DNA from: an uncultured Ruminococcus sp.
GTDB lineage: Bacteria > Bacillota > Clostridia > Oscillospirales > Ruminococcaceae
Direction: 5' to 3'
Length of the DNA: 6,920 bases
Assembly (NCBI GenBank): GCA_937898375.1
Contig: CALEJX010000286.1
Coordinates: 1-6,920 of the forward strand
The first letter of the stretch is position 1. The number at the start of each line of letters is the position of its first letter. The notes below the pieces were generated by a model, which worked only from the letters and a program-made list of their open reading frames with translations, did not search any database and had not been told where the DNA came from. Position numbers and translations under genes: made by a program. Shown in pieces: positions 1-6,350 of this stretch.

Positions 1-1
1 T

Positions 2-1351
2 TACATGGCGGTGACTATCAAAAATCCTGTCAAGGCGCTTACGATGTTTTTCATTGCGGTGATACTTGTTATCGTGGGAACATATTTTATCTTCACCGCA
101 GGCAGTATCGCAGTTTTGAAGCTCTTGAAAAAGAACAAGAGATACTATTATAAAACAAGACATTTCATCAGCGTTTCAGGCATGATGTATAGAATGAAGC
201 AAAATGCGGTTGGTCTTGGCAACATTTGTATTCTTTCCACAATGGTGCTTGTGATGATATCCTCCACAAGCTCGCTTGTGATAGGCGTTGATGATATAGT
301 TCAAAAGCGCTGTTCATATGATATTCAGGCTTATGTTTACGGAAGTAAAGCAGAAAAGCTGTCAGATCTTGACGGCATTGCAGAAGAACTTCAAAACTGC
401 ATAAAGGAAAATGATACCACGGCGGAGAATATAGACACATACAACTTTCTTGCAGATGCGGCGTTAAAGAAAGATAACGGCGTATTTAGCTTCGGCTATG
501 AGGATATTTCTATAAGCTCGGTAGACGTATGGCAGCTTTATTTCATGACCCTTGATGATTACAACAAGCTAAATCACACTGACTTTACTCTCGACAAAGG
601 TCAGGTATATATAAACAGAAAAACGGATAATTTCAAAAACATTGATATAAACGGAACAAAGTTCAGCGTAAAAGAGGAGATAAAGGATATTTCAAAGCTT
701 GTATTGGGTGATGATGACGGAACGGAAAGGCTCTGTGTTATTCTTCCTGACGCTGAGGATTTTGACGGCATTTACGAAAATCAGAAAAAGGCTTACTCCG
801 ACGCATATTCTCTCATGCATAGATTTGTGGGCTATGACACAGATCTTGACGCTGATAAACAGCAGGTGGTGGAGAAAAAGCTTTCGGACATTATCGCAAG
901 TGATGATGAATTTAGCGGTTATGTTCAAAGCCGTGCAGCGCTCAATGACGAACTCAGCTCAGATTTCGGAGGACTTTTCTTTATCGGCATTTTCCTTGGA
1001 ATACTCTTTACAATGGCGGCTATACTCATTATCTACTATAAGCAGATATCAGAGGGCTATGATGACAAACAGCGTTTTGATATTATGCAAAAAGTGGGAA
1101 TGACTCACGGCGAGGTAAAAAGCACTATCCATTCCCAGATACTCACAGTGTTCTTCCTGCCTCTTATAACAGCAGGACTTCATGTTGCATTTGCACAGCC
1201 TATGGTAATGAACATCTTGAAGCTTATGGGACTTACAAATGAAAAGCTCTATCTCAAATGCACTCTTGTAAGCTTCGGGGCATTTGCGGCGGTCTATGCT
1301 ATAGTTTATGGTCTAACTGCAAAAGTCTATTACAGGATAGTCAAAAGGTAG
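2..1351 (+). CDS. BceB-like FtsX-family ABC transporter permease, 3' part
   Basis: This is the C-terminal part of an FtsX/MacB-type permease of the BceB group, membrane partners of BceA-type ATPases that sense or remove peptide antibiotics. The frame is open at the left edge. The ATG at position 5 sits just before a membrane span and is probably internal, since BceB proteins usually have about 650 residues and only 449 are present. Counting from that ATG, spans are visible at about 11-34, 70-93, 321-343, 376-400 and 418-438. Residues 95-318 form a large hydrophilic segment, matching the big extracellular loop of BceB. Two family signatures stand out: MYRMKQNAVGLGNI before the second span, and YYKQISEGYDDKQRF followed by QKVGMT in the last cytoplasmic loop. 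The ATPase partner should lie upstream, outside the window. Family assignment is firm; the substrate is unknown. Confidence 0.88.
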   Translation, partial: YMAVTIKNPVKALTMFFIAVILVIVGTYFIFTAGSIAVLKLLKKNKRYYYKTRHFISVSGMMYRMKQNAVGLGNICILSTMVLVMISSTSSLVIGVDDIVQKRCSYDIQAYVYGSKAEKLSDLDGIAEELQNCIKENDTTAENIDTYNFLADAALKKDNGVFSFGYEDISISSVDVWQLYFMTLDDYNKLNHTDFTLDKGQVYINRKTDNFKNIDINGTKFSVKEEIKDISKLVLGDDDGTERLCVILPDAEDFDGIYENQKKAYSDAYSLMHRFVGYDTDLDADKQQVVEKKLSDIIASDDEFSGYVQSRAALNDELSSDFGGLFFIGIFLGILFTMAAILIIYYKQISEGYDDKQRFDIMQKVGMTHGEVKSTIHSQILTVFFLPLITAGLHVAFAQPMVMNILKLMGLTNEKLYLKCTLVSFGAFAAVYAIVYGLTAKVYYRIVKR

Positions 1352-1358
1352 CGGACAG

Positions 1359-1511
1359 ATGAGGTGGAGAAAGAAATTATCCTCGGCTGTCATATGGGTG
1401 AGCGGTGTGCTGACAGCAGTGTTTGCCTTGCCTGTAATAGTTTTTGCACTGCCGCTGTATGTCATAATAAAGTCGGCTGACAGGCTGATAAAAATAATAG
1501 AAAAGCCATAA
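1359..1511 (+). CDS. 50-residue single-span membrane protein, function unknown
   Basis: This short reading frame starts 7 bases after the permease stop and ends 7 bases before a strong terminator, so it would be the last gene of the permease operon. The product begins MRWRKKLSSA, has one hydrophobic stretch at about residues 11-37 (rich in V, A, L and F, with two LP pairs), and ends in a basic amphipathic tail (KSADRLIKIIEKP). This could be a small membrane protein associated with the transporter. An AAAGG at about 1343-1347 could serve as a weak ribosome binding site, roughly 11 bases from the ATG; there is no strong one. I do not recognise a family. Coding is supported by position and by the clean basic-hydrophobic-basic layout, but not by homology. 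Confidence 0.5.
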   Translation: MRWRKKLSSAVIWVSGVLTAVFALPVIVFALPLYVIIKSADRLIKIIEKP

Positions 1512-1518
1512 GACACAG

Positions 1519-1559
1519 AAAGAGCGAATGACGTAATGATCATTCGCTCTTTATATTTT
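1519..1559 (+). terminator. Perfect 13-bp hairpin terminator in convergent gap
   Basis: AAAGAGCGAATGA (1519-1531) is an exact inverted repeat of TCATTCGCTCTTT (1540-1552), with an 8-base loop, followed by a T-rich run through 1559. It ends the permease operon. On the opposite strand the stem is flanked by CTTTCTGTG, so it may also stop the ATPase operon, whose stop codon lies just right of it at 1561-1563, though that T-tract is weaker. Confidence 0.85.
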
Positions 1560-1560
1560 G

Positions 1561-3660
1561 CTATTTGCTTTTCTTTTTGCGCTTTTTATCCTCCAGAGGA
1601 GTCATGCTCTTTGCACATATCGCCATTGTGGAGGCGTTGTGCAGAAGCGCTGACGCTGACGGCTGTAAAAGTCCGAAAGCGCCTGACAGCAGAAGCGCTG
1701 AATTGAACAGAACTATAAATCTGTAGTTGCTGTTTATCCTGTGCATAAGCTTTTCACTAAGCTGTCTTATAGCCGCAAGCTGTGTAAGGTCTGCGCCACG
1801 AACTGTGATATCGGCAGTTTCCTTTGCGATATCAGAAGCGTCGCTCATTGCAACAGAAACGTTCGCAGCCGCAAGGGCTGGAGCGTCGTTTATTCCGTCG
1901 CCTACCATTATTACTCTGTGACCCTGCTCTTTGAGCTGTTCAACATATCTGTGTTTGTCCTCAGGAAGCACCTGCGCCCTGAAATCTGATATGCCAAGCT
2001 TCTGAGCGGTTATCTCAGCCGCCTTTACGCTGTCACCTGTGAGCATAACGATATTTGTTATGCCTGCTTCTTTGAGCTTTCTGACAGCTTCTTCGGCTTC
2101 AGGTCTAGGCGGGTCGCTTATGCAGAGCGCACCTGTGAGCTTATCGCCCACTGCAAGATATACAACTGAGCAAGCCCCTGACTTCTCGTCTATCTCAGCC
2201 TGCTGTTCGTCTGTTATCTCTATGCCCTCGTCCTCGCAGACAAAATGCCTGCTTCCTATGATAGCACGTTTGCCGTGGAGCGTTGTTGAAATGCCGTGGG
2301 CAACTATATACTGCACCTCGGCGTGTTCCTCGGCATGGTCGATATCTCTGTCAGCCGCACCCTTTACTATAGCTCTCGCTACGCTGTGAGGAAAGTGTTC
2401 TTCAAGGCAAGCCGCTATTTTCAGCGTTTCCGCCTCGGAGTAATCTCCAAGGGCTATTACCTTTTCAAGCACAGGCTCAGCGTTTGTAAGAGTGCCGGTC
2501 TTGTCAAAAACGATAGAGTCGGCAAGAGCATATTCTTCAAGATATTTTCCACCCTTTACCGTAACGTCATCATCAGCTGCTTCCTTGATAGCGGATATAA
2601 CGGCTATAGGCGTTGAAAGCTTGATAGCGCAGGAATAGTCCACCATAAGAACTGAAACTGCCTTTGTGACATTTCTTGTAAACAGAAGTGTAAGACCAAA
2701 GGCAAGAAAGCTGTACGGCACGATAGAGTCCGCAAGACGCTCCGCCTTGCTCTGCACGCCTGCTTTAAGATTTTCTGAGTTGTCGATAAGCTCGATTATC
2801 TTGCTTATCTTTGTGTCGGAAGAAAGCTTGCGTACTTTTATAACCACTGAGCCTTCCTCAACAACTGTTCCCGCAAATACGCTTGCCCCTGCGCACTTCA
2901 TTACTGCAAGAGGCTCACCTGTCATGGAAGCTTCGTTTATGTAAGCTTCGCCCTCGGTTATCTGACCGTCAACAGGGATAACGCTTCCTGTGCGCACCCT
3001 TATGCAGTCGTCCACCTGAAGCTGTGACATTGGTATGAGCGTATCGGCGTCCTCGCCTGCCAGCCAAACCTGGTCTGCCTTTATCGCCAAGCTGTCAGTA
3101 AGAGCGGCTCTTGTTCTCGCTCTTGTGTAATCCTCCAGCAAGCTCGATACAGACAGCAGAAACATAACAGTGCCCGCCGTATTGTAATTTTTCTGGATAA
3201 GACAAGCGCTTATTGACGCTCCGTCAAGCACCTCAACTGTCAGCTTGCCGTCAAACAGTGCGCTTACGCCCTTTGCTATGTATTTAAGTCCGCTGTACAC
3301 AATAAGTGCCGCACCTATAGGCGCAGGAAGCACAGCTTTCCTTATATACCTTTGAGCCACCAGCTTTGCAAGGTCAGACTTGAAGTTTCTGTCTATCTCC
3401 TCTGTGTCATACTGATTGTCGCTGACAGGTTCAAGCTCGCTTGCCCTGAGCTTTCTTACAAGCTCAACAGCTTCGGCTCTGTGGCCCTCTTTATAGCGGA
3501 TAAGTATTCCGCCATTCTCATAGTGAGCCTCGCAGGCAACAGCCCACGGGTTTGACATAACAAGCTTATGTATTGACCGTTCAAGTTCTTTTGTGAAAGC
3601 GTCACAGCCGCAGCGGAAACGTATGCGGCAGGGCTTGTCATAAACGATCTGTGCTCTCAT
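1561..3660 (-). CDS. CtpC-like heavy-metal P-type ATPase (P1B) with atypical YSC membrane motif
   Basis: This membrane pump should use ATP to export a metal ion from the cytoplasm. General P-type motifs are intact: TGEP at 247-250 (actuator), DKTGTLT at 386-392 with the phosphorylated Asp386, TGD at 541-543, and GDGINDAP at 587-594. Residues 1-80 resemble a divergent HMA-like fold with no CxxC, though Cys11, Cys17 and Cys19 are present. Spans are likely at about 108-128, 140-156, 160-176, 313-328, 333-356, 645-663 and 668-685. The span before the phosphorylation site reads DYSCAIKLSTP (341-351) instead of CPx, and the HP motif is H425-S426. The N-terminal layout and the last-span HNAST signature resemble mycobacterial CtpC (Mn/Zn) from memory. 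The ATG overlaps the upstream stop by one base (TAATG). Metal specificity cannot be read from sequence; Mn, Zn or Fe are candidates. Confidence 0.9.
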   Translation of the reverse strand: MRAQIVYDKPCRIRFRCGCDAFTKELERSIHKLVMSNPWAVACEAHYENGGILIRYKEGHRAEAVELVRKLRASELEPVSDNQYDTEEIDRNFKSDLAKLVAQRYIRKAVLPAPIGAALIVYSGLKYIAKGVSALFDGKLTVEVLDGASISACLIQKNYNTAGTVMFLLSVSSLLEDYTRARTRAALTDSLAIKADQVWLAGEDADTLIPMSQLQVDDCIRVRTGSVIPVDGQITEGEAYINEASMTGEPLAVMKCAGASVFAGTVVEEGSVVIKVRKLSSDTKISKIIELIDNSENLKAGVQSKAERLADSIVPYSFLAFGLTLLFTRNVTKAVSVLMVDYSCAIKLSTPIAVISAIKEAADDDVTVKGGKYLEEYALADSIVFDKTGTLTNAEPVLEKVIALGDYSEAETLKIAACLEEHFPHSVARAIVKGAADRDIDHAEEHAEVQYIVAHGISTTLHGKRAIIGSRHFVCEDEGIEITDEQQAEIDEKSGACSVVYLAVGDKLTGALCISDPPRPEAEEAVRKLKEAGITNIVMLTGDSVKAAEITAQKLGISDFRAQVLPEDKHRYVEQLKEQGHRVIMVGDGINDAPALAAANVSVAMSDASDIAKETADITVRGADLTQLAAIRQLSEKLMHRINSNYRFIVLFNSALLLSGAFGLLQPSASALLHNASTMAICAKSMTPLEDKKRKKKSK

Positions 3661-3908
3661 TATTCAGTTACTTCTTCCTCGTTATCTATTCCTGCCTCGA
3701 CCTTAGCGTCATAGCAGATATCAGAAGCTTCGTCCTTCATGCTTCTCAGTGCTGACTGAGCGTCGCTCTTGAGCTTCATTCCCTTTGCAAGACCTGTAAC
3801 GGCAAGCTCTCTTGTCTTCTTAGCCTTTACGACTTTCTTGCCAAGAATAACTGCGGCTGCACCGCCTACTGCACACCAGAATTTTTCGTCCTTAAAACAC
3901 TTTAACAT
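3660..3908 (-). CDS. Small PacL/DUF1490- or DUF6110-like membrane-anchored partner of the ATPase
   Basis: This 82-residue protein has one short hydrophobic, glycine-rich segment at about residues 11-28 (CAVGGAAAVILGKK), then a basic stretch, the segment ELAVTGLAKGMKLKSDAQ, a charged helix, and an acidic tail with Cys65 and NEEEVTE. This layout (N-terminal anchor, AVT-type motif, charged helix, acidic tail that could bind metal) is like the PacL/DUF1490 proteins encoded beside CtpC, CtpG and CtpV in mycobacteria, and the DUF6110 proteins I associate with Firmicutes P-type ATPases. Its stop shares one base with the ATPase start, so the two are translationally coupled. In mycobacteria PacL proteins gather and stabilise efflux pumps; a similar chaperone or metal-delivery role here is inferred. 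The ATG is fixed by AGGAGGT 7 bases upstream. Family membership is judged by eye. Confidence 0.75.
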   Translation of the reverse strand: MLKCFKDEKFWCAVGGAAAVILGKKVVKAKKTRELAVTGLAKGMKLKSDAQSALRSMKDEASDICYDAKVEAGIDNEEEVTE

Positions 3909-3915
3909 AATTATT

Positions 3916-3922
3916 ACCTCCT
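3916..3922 (-). promoter_or_regulatory. Ribosome binding site of the small partner gene
   Basis: AGGAGGT on the - strand, 7 bases before the ATG at 3908. It is a full-strength site. The downstream ATPase has no comparable site in front of its own start and seems to depend on coupling through TAATG. Confidence 0.85.
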
Positions 3923-3937
3923 GTTTTCTCTTTAAAG

Positions 3938-3953
3938 ATTAGTAAGAACTAAT
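3938..3953 (-). promoter_or_regulatory. 6-bp dyad (ATTAGT-N4-ACTAAT) in the metal-operon leader
   Basis: A perfect inverted repeat (ATTAGT at 3938-3943, ACTAAT at 3948-3953) lies 15 bases upstream of the ribosome binding site. It could be a small RNA stem-loop with a UCUU loop, or a DNA operator for a dimeric metal regulator. Neither can be chosen from sequence, and in AT-rich DNA a 6-bp dyad may occur by chance. Confidence 0.35.
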
Positions 3954-3970
3954 TATTTCGGTATATACAG

Positions 3971-4017
3971 AAACTCTGCCAAAAGACGAGCTTTTTACAA
4001 GTCCTCTGACAGAATTT
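3971..4017 (-). promoter_or_regulatory. 17-bp 5' leader stem-loop of the metal operon
   Basis: In the - strand transcript, bases 4017-4001 pair with 3987-3971 without interruption: 13 Watson-Crick pairs plus 4 G-U pairs, closed by a 13-base loop (3988-4000). On the + strand the same four positions would be A-C mismatches, so the fold belongs to the - strand RNA. The stem begins about 7 bases after the predicted transcription start. It may stabilise the 5' end, bind a protein, or form one state of a metal-responsive leader. It does not match the yybP-ykoY manganese or NiCo riboswitch consensus as I remember them, and the UUU after the stem is too short for a convincing terminator. Confidence 0.55.
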
Positions 4018-4030
4018 TTACCGTAATTTT

Positions 4031-4059
4031 ATTATAACTCCAAACTATTTATTAGTCAA
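4031..4059 (-). promoter_or_regulatory. Promoter of the metal-transport operon
   Basis: On the - strand, TTGACT (4059-4054), a 17-base spacer and TATAAT (4036-4031) give a near-consensus housekeeping promoter. A second overlapping TTGACT lies at 4064-4059 but would make a 22-base spacer. Transcription would start near 4024, leaving a leader of about 115 bases before the ATG at 3908. Confidence 0.8.
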
Positions 4060-4296
4060 GTCAAACTGACGAATTTAAAAATTATTTAAAAGCTTGTATA
4101 TCTTTTTGTCGCAAGTTAAATTATTATACATTTTTCTAACTTTTAATGAGAGAAGTATTATATAAAAAATGCTAAAATGTTCGTGATGACTAATATTTGT
4201 ACACTGCGTGAACGGACGCCGCATCAATTGGACAATAATTGACAAAACCCCTAAATTCGGACTTTTATTTATATGTAACTTATGCACACAACCAAA

Positions 4297-4310
4297 AAAG
4301 TTATAACTTT
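4297..4310. promoter_or_regulatory. 14-bp perfect palindrome upstream of the phosphodiesterase gene
   Basis: AAAGTTATAACTTT is a perfect palindrome ending 12 bases before the predicted -35 element. Its core GTTATAAC shares the GTTAT/ATAAC half-sites with the dyad in the promoter spacer at 4330-4344. Centres are about 33 bases apart, near three helical turns. A transcription-factor operator is a reasonable inference; no regulator is encoded nearby. Confidence 0.4.
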
Positions 4311-4322
4311 CTGTAAACTCTG

Positions 4323-4351
4323 TTGAATCCATAACAGAGTTATGTTAAAAT
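4323..4351 (+). promoter_or_regulatory. Predicted promoter of the EAL phosphodiesterase gene
   Basis: TTGAAT (4323-4328), a 17-base spacer and TAAAAT (4346-4351) form a reasonable housekeeping-type promoter. Transcription would begin near 4358, only about 25 bases before the GTG start, so the leader is short and includes the ribosome binding site. Confidence 0.55.
4330..4344. promoter_or_regulatory. Candidate operator dyad inside the promoter spacer
   Basis: CATAAC-AGA-GTTATG is a perfect 6-bp inverted repeat with a 3-base centre. It lies wholly between the -35 and -10 elements, where a bound dimer would block RNA polymerase. It shares half-sites with the palindrome at 4297-4310. Confidence 0.45.
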
Positions 4352-4367
4352 ATTACCATAATAGTAT

Positions 4368-4374
4368 GGGGAGG
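4368..4374 (+). promoter_or_regulatory. Ribosome binding site that fixes the GTG start at 4383
   Basis: GGGGAGG lies 8 bases before the GTG at 4383. This spacing supports GTG as the initiation codon. A TTG two bases earlier is in another frame. Confidence 0.75.
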
Positions 4375-4382
4375 TCTGCGTT

Positions 4383-6302
4383 GTGGGTTATATTATCCAT
4401 TATGATATATGCGCCCTTGTGATATATGCTATCACGGGAGTTGTGTTCTATTTCAAAAAGCGTATTCCATGCAGCAAGAACAAGGTTTTCGGCGTCCTTG
4501 TGGGCGATTCGGCTCTGTCTACGGTGTTTGACATTCTTGGCGTGGTGTCTACAGCTCAGTGGGGCATAGGGCTGAAAACGTTTTTTCACACGGCTTATTA
4601 TTTCACCCATAATCTTATCCCGTTTATATTTGTAATTTACATACTTTTCCTGACAGACGGTTTCAAAGGAATGTCAAACTTCTTCAAAAGCGTGTTATTT
4701 GCGCCGATGATAGTTGACCTCTTCTTTGTCCTTACAACGCCTGCAACACATTTTATTATCTATGTGGATAGTCAAGGCGGTTATCATCGTGGTCCGCTCC
4801 AGCCGCTGACCTATATTGTGGCGATATACTATCTTGTATTTGGCATCATTTATGCAATGGGCAACAGGGGAATGCTCACAAGGCAAGTGGTGACATCTAT
4901 AACTGCATTTATCTCGATGACAGTGGTGGCAGTGATAATACAGATGATAGACCAGCATCTTCTTGTGGAGTGCTTTGCGGCGTCGGTTTGTATGCTGCTT
5001 ATAATGTTCACTCTGCAAAATCAAGACGATATGATAGATCCGGGCACAAAAATGCTCAACTGGAGCAGTTTTGTGAACAGGTGTTCAATAAAATATGCGT
5101 CGTCTTCTGCGTTCACACTTCTGCTTATAAAGATACCTGATTTCAAAATGCTCATGAAAACTTTTGGCGGACGTTTTTCAAACTCTCTGCTTAGAAGCTT
5201 TTCTGACTATCTTTACAACTTTGTAAACCTCGGCGACGGCTTTTATCTGGAAGACGAGTGTTTTGCGCTTATGTTCCCGAAAGACTCTGAAAAGGTGGGG
5301 GAGACCTATCGCATAATCAGAGAAAAGCTTTCTGACAACTGGAAGATAGGCACTGTTGATACTCTTATAACAGCCTGCTTTATGCGCATCGATTGCCCTG
5401 AGGACGTTGATAATGCCGATATGCTCGTGGACTTTATCGAGCAGTTCAAGCACAGAGAGCCTGAAACGGAAAGACTTCTCCATGCGACTGACATAAACTT
5501 TTATGACAGCAAGCGCCGCAGTGAAGTCGAAAACGCTATAGACAAGGCGCTGGACAATCGTGGCTTTGAGGTATACTATCAGCCGATATATTCAAGTTCA
5601 AGGAACAAGATAGTTTCTTGCGAAGCCCTTGTTAGGCTTAAAGACGATAAGCTTGGCTTTATCCCTCCTCAGGAGTTTATCCCTATAGCAGAGGAAAACG
5701 GCAAGATACTGAAAATAGGCAAATATGTTTTCGAGGAAGCATGCCGCTTTATAAAGAAGGGCGTGGGAACTTCTCTTGGCATCGAATATGTGCAGGTAAA
5801 CCTGTCAGTGGTGCAGTGTATGCAGTCTGACCTTGTGGAGCAGCTTCTCAGCGTTATGGACAGATATAAGGTAGACCCGTCGTCTATCTGCCTTGAAGTG
5901 ACGGAAACTGCGGCGGTGTATACTCCACACATTATGGAAAAGAACATCAAGACCCTTTCGGACTACGGCGTGAAGTTTGCGCTTGACGATTACGGCACAG
6001 GCTATTCAAATATGACATATCTTCTCAGCCTGCCTTTCAGATTTATCAAGCTTGAAAAGGAGATAGTTTGGGAGTGTTTCAAAAGCGACAAGGCACATAT
6101 TGCTATCGAGAGTACGGTGGCGATGATAAAGAAGCTCAATATGCAGATAGTTGCTGAGGGCATCGAGAACAAGCACCAGCTTGACACGCTTCTTGGCATG
6201 GGCTGTGATTTCATTCAGGGATATTACTTCTCAAAGCCTGTTCCTGAAAAAGATTTTATCGAGGTGCTTAAAAAGAATAATACTCAGGTTGTGACGATTT
6301 AA
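4383..6302 (+). CDS. Seven-span membrane protein with degenerate GGDEF and intact EAL domain (c-di-GMP phosphodiesterase)
   Basis: This protein should hydrolyse cyclic di-GMP to pGpG at the membrane. The N-terminal 210 residues hold about seven hydrophobic spans (near 8-24, 35-55, 71-90, 101-118, 141-160, 168-188, 194-211), a probable sensor of unknown ligand. Residues 215-370 are GGDEF-like: an eroded entry motif DPGTKMLNWSSF (219-230), and EDECF (290-294) where GGDEF should be, so cyclase activity is unlikely. Residues 380-630 form the EAL domain with key residues present: EAL 414-416, QVNLS with Asn473, LEVTE with Glu505, Asp535-Asp536 in DDYGTGYS, Lys556, Glu592 in AEGIE and Gln612 in QGYYFSKP. 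The usual KID reads KLE (Glu558). The start is GTG. The gene stands alone between its own promoter and a strong terminator. Catalytic competence is inferred from residues only. Confidence 0.92.
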   Translation: MGYIIHYDICALVIYAITGVVFYFKKRIPCSKNKVFGVLVGDSALSTVFDILGVVSTAQWGIGLKTFFHTAYYFTHNLIPFIFVIYILFLTDGFKGMSNFFKSVLFAPMIVDLFFVLTTPATHFIIYVDSQGGYHRGPLQPLTYIVAIYYLVFGIIYAMGNRGMLTRQVVTSITAFISMTVVAVIIQMIDQHLLVECFAASVCMLLIMFTLQNQDDMIDPGTKMLNWSSFVNRCSIKYASSSAFTLLLIKIPDFKMLMKTFGGRFSNSLLRSFSDYLYNFVNLGDGFYLEDECFALMFPKDSEKVGETYRIIREKLSDNWKIGTVDTLITACFMRIDCPEDVDNADMLVDFIEQFKHREPETERLLHATDINFYDSKRRSEVENAIDKALDNRGFEVYYQPIYSSSRNKIVSCEALVRLKDDKLGFIPPQEFIPIAEENGKILKIGKYVFEEACRFIKKGVGTSLGIEYVQVNLSVVQCMQSDLVEQLLSVMDRYKVDPSSICLEVTETAAVYTPHIMEKNIKTLSDYGVKFALDDYGTGYSNMTYLLSLPFRFIKLEKEIVWECFKSDKAHIAIESTVAMIKKLNMQIVAEGIENKHQLDTLLGMGCDFIQGYYFSKPVPEKDFIEVLKKNNTQVVTI

Positions 6303-6321
6303 TCGGTCTGATAAGATATCC

Positions 6322-6350
6322 GCCCTGACTTCGGTCGGGGCTTTTTCTTT
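6322..6350 (+). terminator. Rho-independent terminator with TTCG loop
   Basis: GCCCTGAC (6322-6329) pairs with GTCGGGGC (6334-6341), eight pairs with one G-U, around a TTCG tetraloop, followed directly by TTTTTCTTT. It lies 19 bases after the phosphodiesterase stop and isolates this gene from the aspartokinase. Confidence 0.93.

Larger units (their letters stand above)
3909..4382. other. AT-rich divergent intergenic region
   Basis: This 474-base gap separates the two divergent genes. Its left third carries the metal-operon promoter and structured leader, and its right end the phosphodiesterase promoter and two dyads. The middle (about 4065-4296) is AT-rich with no reading frame I believe in, no tRNA and no riboswitch I recognise. 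A TTGACA on the + strand at 4239-4244 has no good -10 element at normal spacing. A short GCGT/ACGC dyad occurs at about 4206-4219. Confidence 0.6.

Noticed and set aside
5..7. ATG at position 5 as the true start of the permease
   Set aside because: The frame is open to the window edge, no ribosome binding site is visible, and the protein would lack the first part of the BceB fold. It is treated as an internal Met.
699..1103. 134-codon + strand frame inside the permease gene
   Set aside because: It overlaps a clearly conserved FtsX-family frame, and its translation shows no domain. It is a shadow frame.
3909..4024. Known manganese (yybP-ykoY) or NiCo riboswitch in the metal-operon leader
   Set aside because: The conserved multi-helix junction motifs are not seen; only a long simple stem and a short dyad are visible.
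4239..4274. TTGACA at 4239-4244 as a second promoter for the phosphodiesterase gene
   Set aside because: No good -10 element lies 16-18 bases downstream; the closest AT-rich hexamers need spacers of 19 or more. The promoter at 4323-4351 fits better.
4075..4332. 85-codon open frame on the - strand in the divergent intergenic region
   Set aside because: It has no ribosome binding site I can see, an irregular composition with no domain, and it runs across the phosphodiesterase promoter dyads in low-complexity AT-rich DNA. It is most likely a chance frame.
4200..4382. c-di-GMP riboswitch upstream of the EAL gene
   Set aside because: The conserved GEMM core and its pairings, as I remember them, are not present, and the predicted transcript leader is only about 25 bases.
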